From contig CALBTA010000135.1 of assembly GCA_937967755.1 (NCBI GenBank), positions 1 to 9,135 of the forward strand: 9,135 nt of DNA, read 5' to 3'. The stretch comes from an uncultured Planctomycetaceae bacterium (GTDB lineage Bacteria; Planctomycetota; Planctomycetia; Pirellulales; Pirellulaceae). Under the pieces are notes generated by a model that saw only the letters and a list, made by a program, of their open reading frames with translations, did no database searches and was not told the origin of the DNA. Positions within the stretch are counted from its first letter, which is position 1, and each line of letters starts with the position of its first letter. This document shows positions 1 through 6,275 of this stretch, piece by piece. Both the position numbers and the translations under genes were made by a program.

Positions 1-524
1 TGCGGCAAGGGGCGTTCATCGGGCCGTCGAAGCAAGGGAACGGCCGCGGGCAGGGCTTTCAAGGCCCGGCCGGGCAGAACGTGTTGGCGCTGCCCGACGC
101 GGCGACGGTTGCGATTCTCGAAAATGCCGAAGCTGCCTGGCCCGCTGGCGACCCGCGAGAGAATGGGGCGAAGTTTTTAGGCTATCGATTGAGCGAAGAC
201 CGCCGTCCGACGTTTCGGTACCGCATCGGGGATGTGACCGTTGAGGATTTCCCCACCGTGGCTGAAGAAGGAACAAAGACCGCGCTGGTTAGAACTTTCA
301 ATATTTCATCGGAGGCGCCGGTCGAAAACGTCTATCTGCTGGCCGCCGTGGGCGGAAGCATTACTCAGGGCGATGAGGATTGGTACGACGTGGATGGGCG
401 CTATAAGGTACACGTCGCCGGGGGGGAGGTGAAAGTGCGGGATAGCAACGGCCGCAAGGAATTGCTGGTCGCCGTCGATCTCAGCGATTCCAAGGCCAAA
501 GTGGTTCAGCAATACGATTGGTAA
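1..524 (+). CDS. C-terminal part of a probable secreted protein, family not assigned (5' end outside the window)
   Basis: The frame beginning at base 3 is open from the window edge to the TAA at 522-524, giving 173 residues with no stop, so the true start lies upstream. The internal GTG at 81 should not be taken as the start. The fragment opens with a Gly/Gln-rich stretch (FIGPSKQGNGRGQGF) and continues into a beta-rich module with KFLGYRLSEDRRPTFRYRIGDVTVEDF-type sequence in its middle and a charged C-terminus ending in QQYDW. It has no cysteine, so no CxxCH haem site is present in this part. My weak recollection is that similar C-terminal modules occur in large planctomycete/verrucomicrobial secreted proteins associated with cytochrome c or sorbosone-dehydrogenase genes; I cannot confirm that here. 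The stop is only 3 nt before the next ATG, which implies co-transcription and probably translational coupling. That it is coding is nearly certain; its function is unknown. Confidence 0.8.
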   Translation, partial: RQGAFIGPSKQGNGRGQGFQGPAGQNVLALPDAATVAILENAEAAWPAGDPRENGAKFLGYRLSEDRRPTFRYRIGDVTVEDFPTVAEEGTKTALVRTFNISSEAPVENVYLLAAVGGSITQGDEDWYDVDGRYKVHVAGGEVKVRDSNGRKELLVAVDLSDSKAKVVQQYDW

Positions 525-527
525 AAC

Positions 528-3326
528 ATGAAACGTACGACTGCCTGGTTGTTAGGGTTTGCGCTCGCGATGACTTCGGTTGCCGTAACGGCGCAAGACA
601 ACCCGACCGAGGACGATTACTACAAGCTCGAGGCGCTGCCGATTCCGGCGGAAGCGTACCTCGAAGCGGGCGGGCTGGAGATCATGCCCGATGGCCGTCT
701 GGCGGCCAGCAGCCGGCGGGGCGAGATTTGGATGTTCGACGACCCGATGGCCGAGGACGTCGAATCGGTAACAGCCCAGCGTTATGCCCACGGTTTACAC
801 GAAGTGTTGGGTCTCGCCCAACGCGAAGGCTGGCTGTACTGCATCCAGCGCGGCGAACTGACGCGGATGAAGGACGAAGACGACGACGGCCGCGCTGATC
901 TGTTCGAGACGGTCAGCGACGGCTGGGAAATCAACGGTGACTATCACGAATACGCCTTCGGCAGCAAGTTCGACAAAAACGGGCATCTGTGGACCGTGCT
1001 TTGCCTGACCGGGTCGTTCAGCAGCAACGTAAAGTTTCGCGGGTGGTGCTTACGGTTGACCGATGATGGAAAAACGATCCCCACGTGCAGCGGCATCCGT
1101 TCGCCCGGTGGCATCGGGTTCAACGCCGAAGGAGATGTTTTCTATACCGACAACCAAGGCCCGTGGAACGGCACGTGCGCACTGAAGTGGCTGAAGCCCG
1201 GTTCGTTCCAAGGCCACCCGGCGGGCAACCGCTGGTACGAGTTCGCCCCGGAGATGCCCAAACCCCAAGACCCGCAAAGCGGTAGCCGGTTCCACATCGA
1301 GGCGGACAAAATTCCGCAGTATGTTCCGGCGGCCATTCTGTTCCCCTACAACAAGATGGGCAAGTCGGCCAGCGGCGTGGAACCTGATACGACCGGCGGC
1401 AAATTCGGGCCGTTCGCCGGGCAGGTGTTCGTCGGCGATCAAAGCCACAGCACGATCATGCGTTGCTACCTGGAAAAGGTCGCCGGAAATTACCAAGGGG
1501 CCTGCTTCATGTTCCGCCAGGGAATTGGCAGCGGCACGCTGCCGCTGTTGATGCACAAGGATGGGGCGATGTTCGTCGGCGGAACGAACCGCGGCTGGGG
1601 CTCGCGCGGCGGCAAGCCGTATAGCCTGGAGCGCTTAACGTGGACGGGCGAGGTTCCGTTCGAAGTGCATGAAATGCGGGCCAAGCCCGACGGCTTTGAA
1701 CTGACGTTCACGTTGCCTGTGGATGCCGAGACCGCGGGCGACATCGCGTCGTACAAAATGACAACTTACACGTACATCTTCCAATCGGCATACGGCAGCC
1801 CTGAAGTTGATCATACGGCTCCGAAGATCACGAACGTGGTTGTCGCCGACGATGGCAAGAGCGCTCGACTGTATGTCGACAAGCTGCAGCGCGGCCACAT
1901 TCACGAACTACACATGCCGGGCATCCGCAGCAAGGATGGCCTGCCGCTGCTGCACAACGTTGGCTACTACACGCTGAACAACATTCCTGAAGAGCCGAAG
2001 ATTTCCAAAGCGGGCGAACCTTACGAGGTGACCATCGCCCCGTTCACTGCCAGCAGCCCCGATGCGAAGTGGAAAGCCGAAGTCCGGTTCCGCCCCGCGG
2101 GTAACAGTGAATATCAGTCCGTTCCCGTGGAGCGTGGCGACGATGGGCTTTACTGTGTGATTCCGGCAGCGGTCACCGACGCTCCGTTCGAGTACTACGT
2201 GAAATTTAGCGAGCAAGGCCGCCAGCCGACCACGCGGCCTTCGTCGGGAGCTGACTCTCCCTTTCAAGTTCAGATTGATGCGGAGGCGCCCAGCGGCGTC
2301 GATGAGTTGACGGCGCGTGAGGTGAGTGACATTGCGGTCGAATTAGCATGGCAGGCGGCCACGGACGATCGGGGCGTTGCGGGTTATTCACTGTTCCGCG
2401 GCAATGCGGAAGGGTTCGACTGTACGCAAGCGACGCAAATCGCGCGGACCAGCGGCCCTGAATTGCACTGGACCGACCCCGAGCCGCCTGCCGGTTTGAC
2501 CGCCTGGTACGCCGTGCGGGCGAGTGATGTTGCCGGACGCAAAGGCCCGCCCCGCTATTTGTCGGTCGATGTGCCGCGCAACGCCGCGCCACGGAACCTC
2601 TTGAAGCTGACCGCCATATCCGCAGGCAAGAAGGCCTTCTTGCGTTGGACAGGTGAGATGGACCCTGATGTCACCGCGGTGGAAATCCTTCGTGGCGATG
2701 GCGAAGAAGGTGAGTTGGCCAAGATCGAAACGGTGACCGACCTGAAACGGGGCCGGTTCGTCGATGAAAATCTGAAAGCCGATGGAACTTACCGCTACGC
2801 CGTTCGCGTGGTCGACCGCGGGAAGCTGGCCAGTGATCTGACCGAGCCGCAGATCGTCCGCTCTGGCTTGTACCTGCGGCGGATCAATTGTGGGGGAGAG
2901 GAGTTCATCGGAGCCGACGGCATCCCGTGGGAAGCCGACCGTGACCGCCAGCCCGGCAGCGGCATCTGGTCCACAAAATCGGCTGTCGCCGATGCGGATG
3001 ACCTGGGGCCGGTCTACCAAAGCGAACGCTGGTCGAACCTGGCGGTGAAGTACCGGTTGGAAGTCGAACCGGGCCAGTACGAAGTCTCGCTGCTGTTGGC
3101 TGAAATCAACCCGCAATTCGCCAAGGAAGGGAAGCGAACGTTCAACATCTCCATCAACGGCGAGCAGCGGCACAAGGCGTTCGACATCTTCACCAAAGTC
3201 GGGGCGCAGGCCGCCTGCGAAGTCACACTTCCAGCCGAGCCAGTCGACGGGGCGATTGAAATCGAGCTGCGCAAAGTCTCCGGCGGGCCAGCGCTGAAGG
3301 GCATTCAAATACGCGGGCTGAAATGA
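528..3326 (+). CDS. Secreted multidomain protein: sorbosone-dehydrogenase-like beta-propeller, two FN3-like domains, C-terminal malectin-like domain
   Basis: This is a 932-residue exported protein. Residues 1-22 form a signal peptide (Lys/Arg start, hydrophobic [13 protein letters not shown], likely cleavage VTA|QD), which supports the ATG at 528 even though no Shine-Dalgarno is visible. Residues about 30-390 read as a glucose/sorbosone-dehydrogenase or NHL-like beta-propeller ([38 protein letters not shown]). An Asp-rich [10 protein letters not shown] loop at 116-125 resembles a calcium-binding loop. A linker at about 390-585 contains further beta-rich sequence. Two fibronectin-III-like modules follow at about 587-683 and 686-778. 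Residues 781-930 look like a malectin or malectin-like carbohydrate-binding domain ([21 protein letters not shown] at the start, TFNISINGE and a terminal LKGIQIRG). No CxxCH motif is present. A role in carbohydrate binding or oxidation at the cell surface is inferred from domains only. It probably shares a transcript with the truncated gene 3 nt upstream. Confidence 0.88.
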   Translation: MKRTTAWLLGFALAMTSVAVTAQDNPTEDDYYKLEALPIPAEAYLEAGGLEIMPDGRLAASSRRGEIWMFDDPMAEDVESVTAQRYAHGLHEVLGLAQREGWLYCIQRGELTRMKDEDDDGRADLFETVSDGWEINGDYHEYAFGSKFDKNGHLWTVLCLTGSFSSNVKFRGWCLRLTDDGKTIPTCSGIRSPGGIGFNAEGDVFYTDNQGPWNGTCALKWLKPGSFQGHPAGNRWYEFAPEMPKPQDPQSGSRFHIEADKIPQYVPAAILFPYNKMGKSASGVEPDTTGGKFGPFAGQVFVGDQSHSTIMRCYLEKVAGNYQGACFMFRQGIGSGTLPLLMHKDGAMFVGGTNRGWGSRGGKPYSLERLTWTGEVPFEVHEMRAKPDGFELTFTLPVDAETAGDIASYKMTTYTYIFQSAYGSPEVDHTAPKITNVVVADDGKSARLYVDKLQRGHIHELHMPGIRSKDGLPLLHNVGYYTLNNIPEEPKISKAGEPYEVTIAPFTASSPDAKWKAEVRFRPAGNSEYQSVPVERGDDGLYCVIPAAVTDAPFEYYVKFSEQGRQPTTRPSSGADSPFQVQIDAEAPSGVDELTAREVSDIAVELAWQAATDDRGVAGYSLFRGNAEGFDCTQATQIARTSGPELHWTDPEPPAGLTAWYAVRASDVAGRKGPPRYLSVDVPRNAAPRNLLKLTAISAGKKAFLRWTGEMDPDVTAVEILRGDGEEGELAKIETVTDLKRGRFVDENLKADGTYRYAVRVVDRGKLASDLTEPQIVRSGLYLRRINCGGEEFIGADGIPWEADRDRQPGSGIWSTKSAVADADDLGPVYQSERWSNLAVKYRLEVEPGQYEVSLLLAEINPQFAKEGKRTFNISINGEQRHKAFDIFTKVGAQAACEVTLPAEPVDGAIEIELRKVSGGPALKGIQIRGLK

Positions 3327-3360
3327 GTCGGCCGTCTGCTTCCGCACCTACTGTTCGTGC

Positions 3361-3404
3361 CGCCTGCTGCGTTGAATTCGGCGTACTGACCGCCTGTTGA
3401 ATTC
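3361..3404 (+). repeat. Short direct repeat CGCCTG..TTGAATTC in the intergenic region
   Basis: Two copies of CGCCTG followed by TTGAATTC lie in the 204-nt gap between the propeller gene and the dehydrogenase gene. In the first copy the two blocks are separated by CTGCG (3361-3379); in the second they are adjacent (3391-3404). They lie 25 nt upstream of the candidate -35 box, where an activator or repressor could bind. The repeat is seen directly; any regulatory role is a guess. Confidence 0.3.
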
Positions 3405-3428
3405 CAGCCGGTAACCGCGTGAAAACGT

Positions 3429-3457
3429 TTGAAATCGTGTGCCGCTTCGTCTATCGT
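3429..3457 (+). promoter_or_regulatory. Candidate sigma70-type promoter of the sugar dehydrogenase gene
   Basis: TTGAAA at 3429-3434 (5 of 6 to the TTGACA consensus) is followed after 17 nt by TATCGT at 3452-3457 (4 of 6 to TATAAT). Initiation would fall near 3464 and leave a leader of about 67 nt before the ATG at 3531. The spacing and position suit a separate promoter for the dehydrogenase, while a 204-nt gap is longer than expected inside an operon. This is a consensus match by eye in GC-rich DNA, so a chance match is possible. Confidence 0.35.
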
Positions 3458-3530
3458 AGCGGGAACGTTGCAGTCGCCTCCCGGCGAAGCTAGTGCGCCC
3501 GCCCCAATGCCCACCTTTGAAAGGCCAGCG

Positions 3531-4709
3531 ATGAAGAGTTTCCAGTTCCTGTTGACGATGGCGATTTGTATGTTCACCTCGGCTTCGCTGTGGGCGGAAG
3601 TCAAGCAAGAGGAAATTGCGGTCGAGATTGAGCGGGCCTTCCCGGAATTGAAGTTCCGCCGGCCGATCGTCGTGACGCACGCCGGCGATGGATCGGATCG
3701 GGTCTTCGTCGCCGAGCAGTATGGTTCGATCCGCATCGTGGCCAACGATCAATCGGCGACCGAGACGAAGCTGTTTCTCGATATCGAGGATCAGGTGATG
3801 TACAAGGACAAGGAGAACGAAGAGGGCCTGCTCGGGCTGGCGTTCCACCCGAAATACAAAGAGAACGGGCAGTTCTTCATCTACTATACCACGCGCGACG
3901 CGCCGAACACGTCGGTCATTTCGCGGTTCCGCGTCAGCAAGGACAACCCCGACAAGGCCGATGCCGAGTTTGAAGAAGAGATCATGCGCATCAAGCAGCC
4001 GTTTTGGAATCACAACGGCGGCACCATCATCTTTGGCCCCGAAGGCTATTTGTACGTCGGCCTCGGCGATGGCGGCAAGGCGAACGATCCGTTGTTGGCC
4101 GGGCAAGATCTGTCGACGTTGCTGGGTTCCATCTTGCGTATCGACATCGACAACAAAGACGAAGGCAAAAACTACGCGATTCCCAAAGACAATCCGTTCG
4201 TTGGCAAGGAGGATGCCCGCGGCGAAATCTATGCTTACGGTGTACGCAACATTTGGCGTATGGCATTTGACAGCGAAACCGGCGTCCTGTGGGCGGCTGA
4301 CGTCGGGCAGAAGCTGTACGAAGAGATCAACATCGTCGTTAAAGGTGGCAACTACGGCTGGAACGTGCGGGAAGGTTTTCACAAGTTCGCCGGGGAGACC
4401 GAAAAGACACCCGAGGGCATGATCGACCCGGTGTGGGAGTACAACCACAACATCGGCAAGTCGATCACCGGCGGCAATGTCTACCGCGGCCAGCGGGCAT
4501 CGAAGCTGACCGGTAAATATGTTTACGGCGACTACGTGACGAACAAATTCTGGGCTCTCGACTACGACACCGAAGCCAAGAAGGTCCGCGCCAATTACTC
4601 CATCCCCGGCGGGGAAAACAAACCAGTCATGACCTTCGGCGAAGACCAAGCCGGCGAAATGTACTTCACAGATTCCTTCGGGCGGTTGTTTTGGTTTAAG
4701 GACAAGTAA
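3531..4709 (+). CDS. Secreted PQQ-dependent sugar dehydrogenase (glucose/sorbosone dehydrogenase family)
   Basis: This 392-residue protein oxidises sugars in the periplasm or at the cell surface, using PQQ if it behaves like its family. The ATG at 3531 is preferred over the upstream in-frame TTG at 3429. It starts a clean signal peptide (MKSFQFLLTMAICMFTSASLWA|EV), and GAAAGG at 3519-3524 sits 6 nt before it. The propeller shows the classic order of family motifs: EEGLLGLAFHPKY (97-109), WNHNGGTIIFGPEGYLYVGLGDGG from 159, GSILRIDID (199-207), YAYGVRNIWRM (234-244), ADVGQKLYEEIN (256-267), GGNYGWN (272-278), ITGGNVYRG (312-320) and YVYGDY (330-335). H161 in HNGG is in the position of the catalytic His of soluble glucose dehydrogenase, and R239 in GVRN is a likely PQQ contact. 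Length is typical for the single-domain bacterial (aldose-type) members. Substrate cannot be read from sequence. It converges on the ATPase gene, whose stop is 16 nt away. Confidence 0.93.
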   Translation: MKSFQFLLTMAICMFTSASLWAEVKQEEIAVEIERAFPELKFRRPIVVTHAGDGSDRVFVAEQYGSIRIVANDQSATETKLFLDIEDQVMYKDKENEEGLLGLAFHPKYKENGQFFIYYTTRDAPNTSVISRFRVSKDNPDKADAEFEEEIMRIKQPFWNHNGGTIIFGPEGYLYVGLGDGGKANDPLLAGQDLSTLLGSILRIDIDNKDEGKNYAIPKDNPFVGKEDARGEIYAYGVRNIWRMAFDSETGVLWAADVGQKLYEEINIVVKGGNYGWNVREGFHKFAGETEKTPEGMIDPVWEYNHNIGKSITGGNVYRGQRASKLTGKYVYGDYVTNKFWALDYDTEAKKVRANYSIPGGENKPVMTFGEDQAGEMYFTDSFGRLFWFKDK

Positions 4710-4721
4710 GTGGATCCGCAA

Positions 4722-4746
4722 ACCCTCACCCAAGGGCAGAGGGTGA
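4722..4746. repeat. Inverted repeat between convergent genes, overlapping the ATPase stop; possible bidirectional terminator
   Basis: ACCCTC (4722-4727) pairs with GAGGGT (4739-4744), and an alternative register pairs TCACCC (4726-4731) with GGGTGA (4741-4746). The element lies just past the dehydrogenase stop and contains the TGA and the last codons (roughly SALG) of the minus-strand ATPase gene. It resembles the CCCTCACCC...GGGAGAGGG type of short intergenic repeat that is common in many GC-rich bacteria. No T-tract follows on either strand, so a standard Rho-independent terminator is not demonstrated. The pairing is seen; the role is inferred. Confidence 0.4.
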
Positions 4747-6264
4747 CTCTGCAGCCGCATCTTCACCGCGCCCGGCCAATGACCTTCGCACCCAGCCTAG
4801 CCATTCGTCGGACGATTGCCCGTAAGGGCGGAATTTTTCGTACTCGCCGCGCTCGTCGTTGTAGAGCACGGCCCGGTTCACGCCCAAACTGCTGGCCATC
4901 GGCGAATCGATCAGGTTGCTCGAATCGGTCGAGCTAACTTGGAATAGCACTCGCAATTCCAAATCGCGCAGGGCTTTGCGGTCGAACCAACGGTTCACGT
5001 TGTTGTAACTGTCGCACCAAATCAGCGCGTGAATTCCGTGCCCAGGGCCTTCGCGCAGAATTTCGGCGAACTGTTTCGCGGCGCTGACTTTCTCTTCCTC
5101 ACCGAAGCTGGAAAACCCGAAGTCGTCGTCTGACGCCTGCAAGTCGCGGAAGCGGGCCAGGTTGTTGATTACCAGGAACAACGACGGAGCCGCATCGTCC
5201 CCTTCATCCGTCCGGCGTTTCAGTTCCGCGGCCACGTCGGCAACCGCCGACGCGCACTCCTTCGGCGAAAAAGTTTCGGTGTCGGGCGACAGGCTGCGGG
5301 CGACCCGCTTCCAATACCCGAAGCCCGATTCGTCCGCCCGAGCGCCGTCAAGAATCACAAATCGCGGGCCGGGTGCCGCCGGCGATCCGTTGGCGACCGT
5401 CGTGCGGTGCGCAGCCAACGCCACGGCGGTGGTGGCCATCGTTCCGCAGGCCAACTCTTCATGCTGCCCGACGATCAGCAGGTTCGTCCCCGAATGCCGC
5501 GCGAACGTCACGGCGGTCGGCTCCTTGATGGCGACCGACGCCCCAAGCCACGCCTGCGGAGCGGTCGTCGCCTTCGGGCAACCTTGCTCGACCAGCGCCG
5601 TGAGTTGATGGTTGTCGCTGGGATTGGAAGGCACGTTCCCTTCGAACACAATCGCCGGCTCGACCTCGACCTGCCGTTGCTCGGCAATCTCCGCGATTCG
5701 CCGCAGGCAGGCTTCGCGTTCGTGATCGGGCAGCCAGACCACCTGAAACGGATTGTTCCCTTCGATCAACCCGTTGGCGTCGTTGTAGATGGCGGCACCC
5801 GGCCGGTTCAGCAAGCGGGCCGCCGTGTTGTCTTCGCTCAGAATCAAGTGGGCGTCCGACTCGCTGCATTGCAATGCCACCCGAACCGCCATCTGCCCGA
5901 TCGTGCTGCGGGCCAACGAATAGGCCCCGGCCAGCGTCTGCGTGCCCAGAATCACATGCATCCCAAACGCCCGGCCTTGGCGAACCAACCGATCCATCAA
6001 CAGCGACGCCTCGCGGGCGACGTGATCGTCGGCGACGAACAGCTCTTGGAATTCATCGACGATCAACAGAATTCGCGGCATCCGCGCGTCGGGGTTGGCG
6101 TCGCGAAAACCTTTCACATCCTGCACACCTTGCGAACGAAACAGATCGCCGCGCCGCTTCAATTCTTCGTCCAGCCGCTGCAACACGCTCAGGCCGAATT
6201 CGCGTTCGCTTTCAATCGCAATCACCCGCGCTTGCGGCAAGTGATACGTCGCATAGGGGTTAAA
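4726..6264 (-). CDS. C-terminal part of an interrupted FtsK/SpoIIIE-type (EssC-like) ATPase: Walker B half of the middle ATPase plus a degenerate third ATPase
   Basis: This stretch continues in the same frame as the ORF at 6265-8736, separated from it only by a TAG. It adds 512 residues, numbered 825-1336 of the joined protein. Its first residues, FNPYATYHLPQARVIAIESEREFGLSVLQRL, directly continue the FtsK core begun before the stop. Walker B is ILLIVDEFQEL at 889-899 (D894, E895), followed by the sensor-like strand MHVILGTQT and the conserved region SEDNTAARLLNRPGAAIYND. From about residue 1065 a third FtsK-like module follows, with both nucleotide motifs decayed: VGQHEELACGTM where a P-loop GKS/T is expected (about 1090-1100), and FLVINNL instead of a DE Walker B (about 1187-1193). 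If translated alone, the earliest alternative start is a TTG at 6240 with no visible Shine-Dalgarno. The result would lack a P-loop and membrane anchor, so independent function is unlikely. The TGA stop lies inside an inverted repeat shared with the convergent gene. Confidence 0.85.
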   Translation of the reverse strand, partial: FNPYATYHLPQARVIAIESEREFGLSVLQRLDEELKRRGDLFRSQGVQDVKGFRDANPDARMPRILLIVDEFQELFVADDHVAREASLLMDRLVRQGRAFGMHVILGTQTLAGAYSLARSTIGQMAVRVALQCSESDAHLILSEDNTAARLLNRPGAAIYNDANGLIEGNNPFQVVWLPDHEREACLRRIAEIAEQRQVEVEPAIVFEGNVPSNPSDNHQLTALVEQGCPKATTAPQAWLGASVAIKEPTAVTFARHSGTNLLIVGQHEELACGTMATTAVALAAHRTTVANGSPAAPGPRFVILDGARADESGFGYWKRVARSLSPDTETFSPKECASAVADVAAELKRRTDEGDDAAPSLFLVINNLARFRDLQASDDDFGFSSFGEEEKVSAAKQFAEILREGPGHGIHALIWCDSYNNVNRWFDRKALRDLELRVLFQVSSTDSSNLIDSPMASSLGVNRAVLYNDERGEYEKFRPYGQSSDEWLGWVRRSLAGRGEDAAAESPSALG

Positions 6265-6275
6265 CTAGAACCCCT
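6255..6275 (-). other. In-frame amber codon (TAG, 6267-6265) in the loop of a perfect 7-bp hairpin
   Basis: Read on the minus strand, AGGGGTT (6275-6269) and AACCCCT (6261-6255) are perfect complements around a 7-nt loop, CTAGTTT, which contains the stop. Codons here are AAG AAG GGG TTC TAG TTT AAC CCC TAT, so the frame is continuous and only the TAG interrupts it. From memory, planctomycete and other FtsK/EssC homologues typically read LIDFKKGVEFK at this point. That would make Val-Glu-Phe-Lys into Phe-stop-Phe-Asn here, with GAG to TAG as a single-base change. The codon and the hairpin are seen directly; the ancestral residues are inferred. Confidence 0.85.

Noticed and set aside
2388..3347. 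319-codon minus-strand open frame opposite the FN3/malectin part
   Set aside because: Shadow of a well-supported plus-strand coding sequence; no recognisable domain.
3429..3530. Upstream TTG start extending the sugar dehydrogenase by 34 residues
   Set aside because: The extension would bury the signal peptide behind a Pro/Ala-rich segment and overlaps the candidate -35 box. The ATG at 3531 has a purine-rich GAAAGG at good spacing and begins a standard signal peptide.
3348..4766. 472-codon minus-strand open frame opposite the sugar dehydrogenase
   Set aside because: The plus strand encodes all the family motifs of glucose/sorbosone dehydrogenases. The minus-strand product is a Val/Phe/Asp-rich mirror translation, and its N-terminus (HPLPLGEG) is just the translated intergenic palindrome.
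6238..6264. Treating the ATPase as two separate genes, the second starting at TTG 6240
   Set aside because: The frame is the same and continuous apart from one TAG, the FtsK core spans the junction, and no Shine-Dalgarno precedes the TTG. A single interrupted gene is simpler.
6265..6267. Pyrrolysine-type recoding of the amber codon
   Set aside because: The hairpin surrounds the codon instead of lying downstream, the expected residue is an ordinary Glu, and no pyl genes are visible in the window; there is no positive evidence for it.
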